This document shows, piece after piece, positions 1 through 11,847 of a stretch of 64,000 bases of DNA. Made by a program: the position numbers and the translations under genes. This DNA is from Sesamum alatum. Lineage: Eukaryota > Streptophyta > Magnoliopsida > Lamiales > Pedaliaceae. Numbering within the stretch: the stretch's first letter is position 1; each line of letters begins with the position of its first letter. The notes beneath the pieces are model-generated. The model searched no databases and was not told the origin of the DNA. It saw only the letters and a program-made list of their open reading frames with translations. The stretch is taken from the NCBI GenBank assembly GCA_034509735.1, contig JACGWO010000001.1, positions 17,128,854-17,192,853 of the forward strand. The letters run 5' to 3'.

Positions 1-415
1 TTTGCATGTAAATGACTCGTGTGCCAACATATGTATGTGGGGGCGAGCGGCTAGGGGCATGTACAAACAGGTGTGTGCTTGTTTTCTTAGTGGTCATGCT
101 TAAGCATTCTTTGCAGGCGATACTAATATGTGAGAAACATGATTTGGTGTTTGAACAGAAAGTTGTGGTTTGTCTGAATCCTCAATTTATCATAATTAGA
201 GATTATTCTGGTTATCTGATTCCTCACTTTATCATAATGAGAATTTTTTTTTCTCTAAGTTTGCATTGTCTTGTGCTGCTTTCTTCCCTTGATAGTGAGA
301 TTTCTTGTATTTGAGACAAAACTTATATTTGTTTATTTGATAATGGATAATTGCTCTTATGATTTTTCCTTATGTTCTATCGTTGATTAAGTTGCAGGAA
401 CTGGTTTTTTTGGCT
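1..415 (+). other. 5' flank and probable 5' UTR intron of the bZIP gene
   Basis: This T-rich stretch contains no convincing coding sequence. A splice acceptor (TTGCAG) ends at 397, 18 bases before the bZIP start codon. The likely arrangement is therefore an intron in the 5' UTR, with its first exon at the left edge or outside the window. The open frame at 12-314 has no recognisable domain and plant-intron-like composition, so I do not call it a gene. Confidence 0.45.
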
Positions 416-3410
416 ATGGCAAACTCCAAGGGACCATCTAGCATTAGAAGTATGTTGTACAATGGGAAGAATTCTTTACTGCCCCCTAAAAGTCCATTTC
501 CTAGCATATCACCATCCTATGCTGAATATATTCCTAGTTCAGCAATTGGTCCAAAAACTCTTCCAAAGCCCAGGGATGGAAATTCACACCATCAGCGTAC
601 TTCATCTGAAAGCTTTTTGATAGAGGAACAACCTTCTTGGCTGGATGAACTCCTTGATGAGCCAGAAACACCTGTACGGAAAGGGGGTCATCGCCGGTCA
701 TCAAGTGATTCCTTTGCATATATCGACTCATTTAATGCCGGAAGCATGAATTTTGTAGCTCAAGATGATAACAGGTATAAGAATATGACTCCAGTGTCTT
801 CATGGGGATCTCAAGACTTTGATATTTATAGGGATGCACGGCAAAACTCTTTCTATGCTGACCCAAATCCTGCGATTAAAACTAAGCACAAGCCATGGGA
901 TGCACCTGTTGCTCCTCTTCGTGGCCTTCCTTCTTCTAGGGGCAATACCCTTGTTCAAAATGTAGGATCATTGGGCACTTCTCCAGACACAGATAAGAAT
1001 CCATCTCTGTCGACTGAAAAGCAGGATCTGGTTGAATCGGTCCCTCAAGATCCAAAAGGATCCATTGAAAAGAAAGACCCTTCTCATGCCAAATCTTCAG
1101 AAACGGACACAAAACGTGCCAAGCAGTATGTTACTATCCTCTATCTGATATACAATATTCATTGCCTTGATGACCTCATAGCTACTGGTTAATTATCTTG
1201 GCAAGTAGCTCATGGAACCTGTGGTTTTAGACCCCTGCCTTATGACCCAGAGGCATGGCAGAGTTTGCTATAGTCCTGAATGTATCTGCTATTTGCACTC
1301 TTATAACTGTATTAAATATTATAGATCCTGTGGTCATCTCAAATCTCAGCATAACAATAAGATGACAATTCCATTGCTTTGTTTTAAATAAGTTTTCTAG
1401 ACATGCAACGTTAAAAAATATTTCCACATTACAAGATTTAGAAAATGAAAAAACAGCCTTTTTGCTCTGCCATAAGAACTTGGTCAAATGTATTCCTTTT
1501 GCTCAACATGTTTTGCCTAATTATATTAATAATATTTTTGTGGTTTCCAAGGAATCTTAGCTCTAATTTGAAGCTGGGAATTGACACTTTCTATCTAATA
1601 CAGGCAATTCGCACAACGTTCACGGGTGCGGAAGCTCCAATACATAGCTGAACTTGAAAGAAATGTCCAAGCTTTACAGGCAAATGTTCAATCTTTATAG
1701 ACAAGATTTTCAGATGGACGCTACACATTCTTATTCGTTAGAACTTGTGACATAACTATGTTGTTTGCAATTGCAGGCAGAAGGTTCTGAAGTTTCTGCT
1801 GAACTCGAATTCCTCAACCAGCAAAATCTTATTCTGAGTATGGAGAATAAAGCACTGAAGCAACGTTTGGAAAGTTTAGCTCAGGAGCAGCTTATCAAGT
1901 ATTGTAAGTCAACCGTTCTGCTAATGAATGCTGTGGGCATTACCTACATCCAAAATTATGTTATGATGCATTCCTTATTTTTTTCACATTCCATGATCTT
2001 CTACTGGCAAGTATCGTGTGCTGAAAAAAGAAAAAAAGAAAAGTGAATAGAAAAGGCAAAAAATTCTTGGAAAGATTTGTGGAGTGGATGCTCCTTTGTG
2101 TGATTATGAGAAATAGAAAATAAAATAAGAGCAGGTTGTGCGGCTCCCATCCCATGTCGGTTAGGAAAGGATCCCTGGACCTTCTTATATAGCATGGTTT
2201 TTTCTCCTCCTTATTAATTGGTTTTCTAGTGATGGATGTGGCTCATGTGGGTGCATGACGAGGTGTTATACAACATGATCCTACTAATGCCCATAGGTGG
2301 AATCCGTGAGTGAGTGCCTGACGTAGGGTCAACCCAGGATGGCCCACATTGTGTGAGGATTTGCATGGATTGGATGGGGGAGCATGTGAGGTTTCAGTCC
2401 CACATCGGTTAGCTAAGGATTTTGACCTCCTGATACAGCATGGTATCCCTCCTTAGTCATAGGTTTTCTAGGGATTTATGTAGGCTCTTGACAAGGTGCA
2501 CTAGATGAAGTGTACTGATGGCCCATCTTGAAGATAATTTTTGTGACTTCGAAACTGGTGTGGGGACATCTTTCTTTAGTTTCATATCAAACACTAGATA
2601 CCTTCAGGAAGTCCTCAAGCATCTGAGCATGCTAGGGCAATAGAATTCTCACTATTGGGAAATGCAAATCAACAGATATATAATACCAAATTATCAGTTT
2701 TGTATGGTATCCAGTCCATGCTTCATGGTATAGAGCGGAGGCTACTGTTTGGAGCATTGTGTATTTGATTTCTATAGCTAACCATATAGTTTAGCAAGAC
2801 TCTAGTTCTGTCTGAATGTTCACGACAAAATAATATATAATCCTGATGGCTGATATTTTGCCTCATTATTTTTTATTGGTGATCACGAGGAGGTATCGAA
2901 CCAGCTATATTGCATCCATGTGCATGAGTTGCAAACCTTGTTGACTAACATAATAATTCTGAATTTCGTCATCTTTGGCTTGGGTTGGTGCTGCTATTTT
3001 CTGCTGGCTTTATGCTATTTCACTGTTTTGATATGTTAAACAGATACTAGGGAAGTTGTCAGTTTCGTTAAAAGATATTTATTTATGCGGCATGTACTGG
3101 ACAGCTACTATCACCTTCTTTCCGTATAGCTCCTCTTAGTCTAAGTTACTAAATTTTGAAAATTCATAAGCGTTATTCTCCAAAACTAAAAGTTTGGATA
3201 TTTTATGCAGTGGAGCACGAAGTCCTGGAGAGAGAAGTGGGAAGACTACGGGCCTTGTATCAGCAACAACAGAAGCCACAGCAGCAGACACCTTCTGGCC
3301 ATCGACGTGTGAACAGCAGAGATCTTGATCACCAATTCGCTAACCTCTCCCTCAAACCCAAGGAAGCCACCGCTGGTCGTGACTCTGTTCCTGGCCAACT
3401 TCATATGTAG
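416..3410 (+). CDS. bZIP protein, group-E-like (At1g58110/At4g06598 type), 4 coding exons
   Basis: Coding exons are 416-1125, 1604-1679, 1777-1903 and 3211-3410. They join without a frame break into 371 codons (370 aa). The N-terminal half is Ser/Pro-rich and carries the motifs [19 protein letters not shown] and [13 protein letters not shown], which I remember from plant bZIP34/61-related proteins. The basic region (about residues 233-250, [12 protein letters not shown]) runs into a leucine zipper that continues to about residue 310, and the C-terminus is Gln-rich. Such proteins are nuclear, dimerising DNA-binding regulators. Two things are odd. The invariant Asn of the bZIP N-x7-R motif is Lys236, and intron 2 begins GC rather than GT. 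I chose the start at 416 because it gives the family N-terminus MANSKG and follows a splice acceptor. The family is confident; the exact orthologue is inferred from memory. Confidence 0.9.
1680..1776 (+). other. GC-AG intron 2 of the bZIP gene
   Basis: Exon 2 ends ..TTTACAG at 1679 and the next bases are GCAAAT. The intron closes with TTGCAG at 1776. Only this GC donor joins the zipper in frame, giving NVQALQ followed by AEGSEV, as in related proteins. Reading on from exon 2 meets a stop within a few codons. Confidence 0.75.
2137..2510. repeat. Diverged direct repeat inside bZIP intron 3
   Basis: Two stretches of about 110-140 bases (near 2137-2275 and 2385-2500) share CCCA(T/C)(A/G)TCGGTTAG, then AGCATGGT, then TTTTCTAG, in the same order and orientation. 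This looks like an old duplicated mobile-element scrap within the 1307-base intron (1904-3210). I cannot name the family. Confidence 0.5.
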
Positions 3411-3717
3411 ACTGATCTAGCTTCACCTTTTGCTGTGTGCCCTTTATCCCTAACCATCCTCAATGGACAAGCCATGCCAGATGACATAAATCAGCTTTTT
3501 ACCTTGCATGGGATGAAAGCCAGGCATGTCGTGCGGTCCTTGCTCGTATTTCCTGTTTTTATTTCTCATCCTGTTTTCATCTGTAAGTGACCGTTTTCTC
3601 TGCTAAGCTTAGTGCCATGTGCACCTGGTAGTCTGCCGTAACATACTAGTTCCGGCCAGTGACTCACCTGAGGTGGTTATCTAAACATAATCGCTAGCGT
3701 GTCCTTGTATCTCAAGT

Positions 3718-3723
3718 AATAAA
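3718..3723 (+). terminator. Candidate polyadenylation signal AATAAA of the bZIP gene
   Basis: The hexamer lies about 310 bases after the bZIP stop, in a T-rich 3' UTR-like stretch, and is the first canonical signal I see. Plant signals are loose, so the cleavage site is not fixed. The stretch 3411-4092 between the two convergent genes holds only their 3' UTRs. Confidence 0.4.
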
Positions 3724-4092
3724 TCCTTGGCTCCCCCTTCTTACCTCCTGGGAGGTTGTTGTTACTCATCAAGAACTTTAAGGTTTCTCATAGTTTTTTC
3801 AATTATTTACTTAGTGATGTATCTGTAATCTTAGAGGGAGAGTTCTAAGTCCCCATTTGTTGGTCCACCAATTTATGCAGCTTTTGTTTGTTTATGATCA
3901 ACAATACTCTTCTCACCCTTATTGAGCATTCTGCAATTAATTATATATCCCTTCAGCTTTTGGAATTTGTAGTTGGTTTTGGATTTTCTTGTGAATGTGA
4001 GGACTAGAGATATCAAGTTCAAGAATCAAGAAATCTAAAGAACACACTGAAAAAACATCTTCTGTTACATAATGTTGCAAGAAAAAAACCAT

Positions 4093-6558
4093 TCATGACA
4101 ATACTGCCAGCAACAACATTAAGAGCAAAATCATGACAGAGGAGGCTGCTTGTGCATGGAAATGTGCTGTGTTTGGGAGCCTAGGATAATCATCAGGCGA
4201 TGGCATTACACATTCCTCACCATTGAATGAGATCTTCCTAGGAAATGCCCATCCTTCCTTAAAAGTAAAAATCCCAGGATCTTTATGCAGCAGCATTTCT
4301 GTCTGTACATTCCCACTCTCCCCTGTTTGCAGAAGCATGTCGTTGTAATATTGAATCCCGTAGAACATTCCAGTGTCATCTAAATAGTACAACAGACAGT
4401 TCTAGTTACAGAAGGGCGGATTACGCTAGTTTATGGAACTAACATCATAGTATCAAGAAAAAACATGAGACGATGCTTACTTATGTTGCCATATACGTTG
4501 AGAGGCTTATAGTTGAAACTGAAGACCTGTGTAACACTTCTGAGATTAGGATGTAAGATCACCAAGTTCCACTCACTGTAATTCTTGACATAATTTAGAT
4601 TCGTGACCGTGATTTTCACCCTCCAGTACTGTGTGTAACTCAGCTTCACGTGCCAGTGCACTCTTATCGGGCACATGTGATCAGAACACTGCACCACCGG
4701 CTTTGGTGGTTCGTTATGCTCTAGCTGCAGCACGGGAGGCAATTCTCCAGGCCTGCAGAATTGACAACAAGAATCAGTAATATATATATTACTCCTAGCT
4801 AATTGCTTTCTGACTTTTATACGTTTTTATAGAGGTGGAAGCTACGGTTTCTGTAGTTGAACTCTCCCATTATAGTTTCAGCATATTCGATTGTTAAGAC
4901 AGCAGAAGGGCGTTGTTCACGAAGATGGCACAGGCTCAAATGTGGCAGAATAATTCAGTTGTTACTATATTTTTCTGAAAGTTTACTACATACTTGACAC
5001 ATTCAGCCCCATCTTCTCCTTGGCAAGCACAGCTGCATTTTGGGCATGGAACGATGGTATTGTTGTAGAACGCTGACAATGAAACACAGCACGTCGGTGC
5101 AGACGAAGCTCTGAACTGGGAATACGAGCAAGTCACATTCCAAGTTGCTGCAACAGAACCACAATTAAGACTTCCATTCCATCAGAATTAAGAACTGAAA
5201 CAAAGCAACTCTATAAATGATATTCTGAGTTACCAAGTGCCTGTGTCCTCCGACGTCCTTGATCTTCAAAAAATTTGGTCGGTGGGACTTTGAACGGCTC
5301 TCCACACGTATAGCCCCGAAGCCCAAGAGTGAATCTTACTGGTAATCGTGGCACAGAACTGGCACTTGCACTTCCAATGTGCATCTGGAAAGCGGCAAGA
5401 TACTTTCCAGGATCTTGCGTCATGGATGAGAGAACTCCACCTCTGCAGCAATTTGCAACTTGCTTGTTATAAGGAGCACCGGGCAACAGGTCGATTATCA
5501 CCGGTTCCTTTTCGCAGCAGTGGGGAAGTTGAGTTCCTTTGAATGCAGAACAATCTCCCTGCTCAGTCGCCTCAGCGCCTAATATATTCCAGATGACCTC
5601 GTCGCCTGGCCATGTCCAACTTAGCTTCCACCCCGGCAACTCTACATGGCGGAATAGCTGGTAGTTCACGATTGTTAACCGTACCTGGAAGAGGATAACA
5701 GTTTCAGACCTAAACTTAGTAGATGTAATACAGTCCCATATTTAAGTTGTTGTTTAGGACATTGACATGATGTTTTGAGTTTCTTCATGACAAGAATCAA
5801 TAGAAGGTTACTGTATACATTCAGACAGCTTCCTAAATTCTTGGGCGTTTAGTCTGATAACTGCGAGTTTCTACTTAAGGATCCATTTCAAAACATACAA
5901 AACTGGTCTATACATCAGTTGCTTCCCCACAACTTAAATCACTAAAGAAGTTATTCAACAAATTCAGTAGAACAGAAGCACAAAATCTAGGAATCCAAAT
6001 GTTGTTACCTACTATTTGAATTACATCGGCACGTTTAATTCTCGATCAATATAATGTGTAACGACTACCTACATATACGGCCATGTCGACGTATTTGTGT
6101 GTTGCTCGCGTATTTACCTATATGCTAAGTGTGATATGATCAAAATTTTCCTTTTAGATACAATTAAGTGAGTTATTGTCTGTTTTGACTAGAACGGTTT
6201 TATTCTAAAAAGGACAGTCTATGTGGGACGGGATGGCACAACCAGCATCATATACACACAAACAACATTAATCAAACTGCAGGAGGATAAGTGCATGGAA
6301 AGATTCTTACATCTTGTGTACCGTCCTCGTTTCGTTGCAGGACATCCCATCTGATGGTGAGGTTCCCATTCGGGTCCAAAGGATCGTAACCATCTGCATA
6401 ACAACTGAAATTCACCATCACAACAACTTCAGAATAAACCCAACATTTAATTAACCCAAACATTTTCAAACACAAAACTAAAACTCACATGCTGGTAATA
6501 GAAACCAGGTGCTACTGAACAGAAGTACAGTCATCAAGACTACATAGAATGATCTCAT
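4093..6558 (-). CDS. COBRA-like GPI-anchored cell-wall protein, 6 exons
   Basis: Minus-strand coding exons, in order, are 6558-6489, 6393-6311, 5684-5234, 5147-4994, 4752-4481 and 4379-4093. All introns are GT-AG and the frame closes to 439 codons (438 aa). Residues 1-23 are a hydrophobic signal peptide, followed at once by the family hallmark YGYDPLDPNGNLTIRWD. The Cys-rich core includes CSAFKG, PHCC, the CCVS motif (221-224) and CPKCSCAC. The C-terminus has DDTGMFYG, FTFKEGWAFPR and a hydrophobic tail of about 16 residues, as expected for GPI attachment. COBRA proteins act at the outer plasma membrane and wall in cellulose deposition and oriented expansion. The layout resembles the COBRA/COBL1-6 clade rather than the longer COBL7-11 clade. 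An upstream in-frame ATG at 6594 is possible, but the start at 6558 gives a better signal peptide. It converges on the bZIP gene. Confidence 0.93.
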
Positions 6559-7546
6559 CTTGTTGAAGAGAAACAAACATGGGATCAGATCCATTCTTCC
6601 AAAATCCCTTAATTTGATTGACTGATTGATGAACTCTCTGTCTAAATGAGACACAAAAAAACCCTTCAAGATACATGCATGTCTGTCTCAGTGTGTGTGA
6701 TAACACATATATATATATATGTAATGAAAAAACAGTTCTTGCAATAATTTTTTCTAATATTTTGTGTGTCGGATTGAAGAAATAATAAATGAGAGTTGAA
6801 GAGAGCAGCATTGTTGGTGTTGGCATGAATTAAGGGTGGGTGCCAAGAATGCGTCTTTGCGGGAATTTTGCATTCAAAACTCACGCATTTGGTGGCTGCC
6901 GTTTTGCTAAAAATCTCTCTATTTTGAAGCCTTTTTTCTGCCATTCTTGGAGCATTCATCACTCTTTATATTTATTCCCGTTTTAATTCTTTAATTTTGT
7001 TTTTCATTCTGAATTCCTTCATTATATCTCATTAAATGCTACTTAGTAATTACTATAATTTATGTATTTTTGCAAAAACAAGAAATATGATAGGTACAAC
7101 TATATATCCTGCCAGTTAATATTCGACCAAGAAAGCAATCAACGGATTGTAGGAAAGAAATTCACAACGATTGTCCGCTGTTTTTATCTGAAATTTTGAT
7201 ATCGGAGAACTATTTATATTGCTCGTACACTTAACAAACTCTACTAATATGATATAATGCAAAATTCTCTTCTGACATTCAAAAAGAAAACGAGTGGCAA
7301 GAGCCAATATTTCAGATTTCAGATTGCAATATGTAACAGCGAATATTTCAACATATTATAGTAAGAATCTATGCATCGACCAATTTTCACCTACTCTTCC
7401 TCGCTGCCGATTCCTCCATCCCAACCAAAACAAAATAACCATTATAAAAGCCAACAGAAAAGGGTAAGTATTTGTAAGATAAGTAAAATGGTGAACCCAG
7501 GAGGCATTAGACAAGTAGCATTATAGTTTGGTAAAAATTTGGTAAT
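6559..7546. other. Intergenic: COBRA-like promoter side and UBLCP1 3' side
   Basis: This is AT-rich, non-coding DNA between two minus-strand genes. It should hold the COBRA-like 5' UTR and promoter, and the 3' UTR of the UBLCP1-type gene. A short TA dinucleotide run lies at about 6706-6722. I see no further gene. Confidence 0.5.
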
Positions 7547-10500
7547 CTAAGCATGCCTGCGCCTCTTCAAACCGTCTTCATTAAATGATTCCCAATTCCT
7601 GTGATCAAGGGCGCTAAGATCGTCGAGCTCTGCTATAGCAAGCAAGTATTGGGTCAGCTTTACGAGTTCCTGATCACTGTCGCGATTTGCATGGGCTTTT
7701 CTGAATGGTTTTATGGTCAAGCCATTTCTGGGGTTCATCACGAAATTCCTCCGTAAATCATCAAACATTATGGTGTTTTTGGCACTGTAGTACTGCAAAT
7801 ATGTCAAAAGGGAATATATATAAGTTAGAAACCAGACTATTGTATAACTTGACGTGAAAGTTTGAGCAGAACGTAATATTATTATAGAAGTTACGAATTT
7901 TGATACTATGCGTAGCTAGGATTCTGTTTAGACCCTGATATTTGGGTACTACCACGCATGGACTTCAACTCTGTAAAGGCCCCAATAGATTCCTACGTGT
8001 TAAGAGCGCATAGATGCAAGACACCTGAGTCGACTATTTGGTTAATTTAAGATTACTAAACAAGAACACTCTGAACACGCTGTGAGTAAGACTTGACTTA
8101 AAACATGAATAACCTACTGATCAAATGATTATACAAGTGTTCGGATGATAACAATTCTCAGTTCTTCCAGAGTGTGTAGAACTGTTATCAGTATGTATTG
8201 TAAGGATAAAGTGTCCTTAAAGTACTAAGTTATAGAAGGAATATTTAACTATTTAATTGTGAGACCAATGTATCTCACTAATACCAGGCCAGATATTGTT
8301 CAGCCAGTCATCATGATTTAAAGATTCATGAAGATGCCAAGTCAAATTCATTTTCCGCTGCCAAAAGGATAATATGGTATTTGTGAGAAGAAAAGACATG
8401 TCGGCTGCAAATGTGAAAAAGGAAAAGATAATAGCCTTATTGGATACAATGACAGTGATGCGCTGGATCAGTTAATGATTGGGAGAGCACTCTCAGACAT
8501 GAGTTCTACCTAAGAATAAAGTCAAGTTTTCGGTCTTTGGGAAGAAGGAAAGATGATTGCACTTTCTTCTGCAGAAGTAGAATATATTGTTGCCATTTAT
8601 ATTGCATGTCAAGCAGGGATTCAAAGAATTTTGAAAATGCAAGTTTTCGGTCTTTGGGAAGAAGGAAAGACGATTGCACTTTCTTCTGCAGAAGTAGAAT
8701 ATATTGTTGCCATTGATATTGCATGTCAAGCAGGGATTCAAAGAATTTTGAAAATGCAGTAAATGCAAAATAGCCGTACAACTATATATCGCGAACATGT
8801 CTGCTTTAACTATAACAAAAATTTCAGTCTTTCATGCAGAACTATTACTATTTTATCAAAAAATCTTGTCAGTGATGGAGGAACTCGATCGACCTTTATC
8901 AGTAAGAAGAGCAATATGTAGATCCACATGCCAAAGAAATTCCACCAGACAAGTTGGAATAATTCAAAAGTAACATCCACATTAGAAATTGAAGAGGAAT
9001 ATACCAAGAAAAATAAAAAGATTGCCACATGAACATGCAAAATGTATGGTGGCTGTATGATGATGTATCAATAATGAGGTTATATAAAAATAACTGGTTT
9101 GGCATTCATATTCAGCTCTAGTATTTAATTTTAGAAGAATTTACCGTAATGCAAAGGTAGGGAAGTAAATTTCCACAAGCATGGTCTAAGTGATAGCTAA
9201 TGATTTGTTTTCAAAACAAGTCAAACGACCATTTACGGTAAGGTAATGTACTCTCAGTAATGAAGCAGAATAACTCCAAGTAATCTCAAGACACTTCCTC
9301 TCTCATATTTCATTTGTTTAAATCAGTCTGAGAATTATACACTCAATTTCCTTCTATCACCTAGTCTTTAAGGATCCTTTATCCTGAAATTACAAACTGG
9401 GAACCAACAAGAATAAATTAATCTGGGCCCTACTTGGCAGAACTTATATTCCAAAATAAATTTAACGAATCCTATATCGGGAATGTTGTGTATAAACTTA
9501 AAAGCAGAACTCTCATTTCTTTCCGGAGAAACCATTCCAATTTCCAACAAAGTGGATCAACAGCCTCACAAGTCACAACTAATCTTCTTTATCTTTTTTT
9601 TCTTTTTCAGGTATACCGTTTGTAATAGACAAAGTAAGAAAGGTAAATATGAAGTTCAAACCTCAGGGAAGTGTGCCCAAATCAAGCCAAGTGGTTTGCA
9701 ATCGAAGACCCCTCGAGTATCTGACTGAACGGTGATCATAGCCAAATGATCAAGAAGAGCTGTAATTTTGTAGTTAGGATTGTTCAGTACACCAAGCTGT
9801 CCCATCTTCAATTCAACCCACTTCATGCTGCAAATGAAGTAATTTCATCTAAGCTACAGTTGTTTATAAAAAATGTATACAGTGCACACGTGTATGCCAC
9901 GAGAGTCAGGCTAGTTATAACTCAGAAACGTGTAATGGTCAAACCCATTATTATCCATGACACTCGGCGCATTTCCGGTACTAGTGAAACAATATTATTA
10001 ACTTTTGGAGGACAAACAACATCAAAAAGGTATATGATAAAATATATTCCTGGCATCCATTTCTGGTTCTCATATGAAATGGTTATCATAAACATCAGTC
10101 ATGCAGCATTTAAAAATTTTGGACAAAGACAAGAATTGATATGGAGTGAAGTTATGATGCAAAACTATATTATTAGTTCCGCATGATTTTGAGAGCCAAG
10201 AAACCATAGAGGTCAGAAACTGACCGAAAAGGACAAAAGGTCAGGGGATTCTGGGGAAAAGATACGCATGTACAGGCTTGCCATTTATGAATTAAGTAGC
10301 AGTCTGAAGAGTAACTTTTAACTCATAAAAAAGAATTTCAGCAACCCAAGATACTGGGTGATATTTCTATTAGAATATAAATCTCAAAATTGTTAACAGA
10401 TTATTAATTCAAAGAGAGAATTTAGGCCTACCAATATCAGCATTCGGAATTGGAAAGGTTAATTATGAGAAATCAGAAAAAAGTTGTTTCCTTAAAGCTA

Positions 10501-11791
10501 TAGTAGTTTTAGTATCAATTGGTAAGATCATCATTCAATATGCTGACTTTGTACTCCAATAATAATATATGAGCGGAAGCCAAAACTGCAGCAACACACA
10601 AGTAAATTAATAATGGGGAAAAATCTTAACCTGGTTGCAGACCATATCATGATATCATACTCCGCATAGACGGCTGAAAGAAACTCATGAAGATCTGTGT
10701 AATTGATAACAGAATAAGTAACATATCAAGACGCCTTTTTTACAAATGAAGAGCATTTTTGACAATGAGCACTTACAAGGCCGCATAAGTTCTAACGGAT
10801 TCTCTGCTGTAGACCTGTGGTCGAAGAGAGTATAATCGATATCCAGAACAAGCAACTTTTTGCCTTCACGACAGGGATTTCGGACTTCAATCTAGCATGA
10901 AAGCAGGCGACACAAAGATCATCTCCGGGAATAAAAAAGTACTTAAAACCATCATCTTCAAAGATCAAATAAATAACCTACTATTTAGTAACACTAAAAA
11001 CATTCAGCAAACTAGCAGAACAATTAAATTACAGTCTTCTGAACCCAGGAAGACTAATAGAATAGGGAAAACTGACTTTGTACTGCTCAATCCGGCGTCT
11101 CAACTTCTGTTTATTGACATCTTTATCTTTAATGTCCACAACTTCATCTTGCCCAAGTTCAAAATCATCAATAATTTCTGGGGACTCCACTGGATCCACA
11201 ATTATATCATCTTCAACCGTACTGCAAACCCCATAAAAATGTCAAATATCTGCTTCACACTGATACTAACAAATCAACTCCTTAATTCACAGTCTAAGCA
11301 TAAACCAACAACAGCAAAAGAGCGAGTTTAACCAAAGAAAGAGATCATGAACTCAAGTATAATTCCAGCAGTTGCATGATGCAATGAAATTAAACCTAAC
11401 TGCCAAATTCAAAAATCAAAACTTTACGGAAAGCAAAATTCCTTGGAAACTCTGTTAGCCACCAATTAATAAATACTCCCACGGCAGACCAGAATTCCAT
11501 AAAGAAATACCCAATCATGGTCATCTTGACAGCGGTTTTGAACGGAATCTGAGAGAGAAGCAGAGAATCATCAGCCAGTTTGGAGCCAACTTTAGGGTAG
11601 AGAAGCTTCTGTCGCTTGGGCAGCACATTTGTAACCTCGCATATCCGCCGCTTGAGTTCCCCCACGGTATCGTCGCCGCACACTCTAACTGTGTACTCTT
11701 TTCCGCTCCACTTAACAGTCAGCGTCAGCTCCTCCTCCGTCAACGGCGAAACCGCCACCGCGGAGGCCGACGACGACGTTCCACTCGCCAT
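7547..11791 (-). CDS. UBLCP1: Ubiquitin-like domain-containing CTD phosphatase (UBLCP1 type), 6 exons
   Basis: Minus-strand exons, in order, are 11791-11511, 11221-11077, 10891-10777, 10694-10631, 9827-9662 and 7792-7547. All introns are GT-AG, and the frame closes to 339 codons (338 aa), close to the family size. The N-terminus is a ubiquitin-like domain (about residues 22-97, [16 protein letters not shown]). An acidic linker follows, then the FCP1/SCP1-type phosphatase domain with the catalytic DxDxT motif (D159-I-D-Y-T163), IMIWSAT, and a C-terminal [11 protein letters not shown] helix region. The tail ends KRRRHA, a possible nuclear signal. In animals this enzyme is a nuclear phosphatase that binds the 26S proteasome through the ubiquitin-like domain and dephosphorylates it; a similar plant role is inferred. 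Intron 5 (7793-9661) carries a dead Copia fragment. Every catalytic motif I can check is intact. Confidence 0.93.
8400..9000 (+). pseudogene. Copia RNase H remnant inside UBLCP1 intron 5
   Basis: Plus-strand frames give LIGYNDSD near 8430-8460, [13 protein letters not shown] near 8555-8600, and [11 protein letters not shown] near 8858-8890. These match, in order, the end of a Ty1/Copia pol: the GYSDSDWAG and LSS.EAEY blocks of RNase H, then the K.P.SHGRTKHI block. Stops and shifts break it, and no LTR is visible nearby. It lies antisense to the host gene and should be removed by splicing. Confidence 0.7.
8524..8757 (+). repeat. 117-bp tandem duplication within the Copia remnant
   Basis: Bases 8524-8640 and 8641-8757 are head-to-tail copies differing at two positions that I can find. 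The unit is 39 codons long, so the RNase H frame stays open through both copies. It is a recent duplication compared with the decay of the surrounding fragment. Confidence 0.92.
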
Positions 11792-11815
11792 TCAGAGAGA
11801 GCAGCTCAAAAATAT

Positions 11816-11817
<2 letters not shown>

Positions 11818-11847
<30 letters not shown>
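11818..11847. repeat. TA microsatellite just upstream of the UBLCP1 start
   Basis: A TA run of about 14 units begins roughly 25 bases upstream of the start codon at 11791, so it lies in the 5' UTR or core promoter of the minus-strand gene. It may mutate quickly and resemble a TATA element. Confidence 0.8.

Noticed and set aside
12..314. 100-codon open frame at the left edge
   Set aside because: It has no domain, its composition is intron-like, and a splice acceptor just before the bZIP start shows this is non-coding leader or intron.
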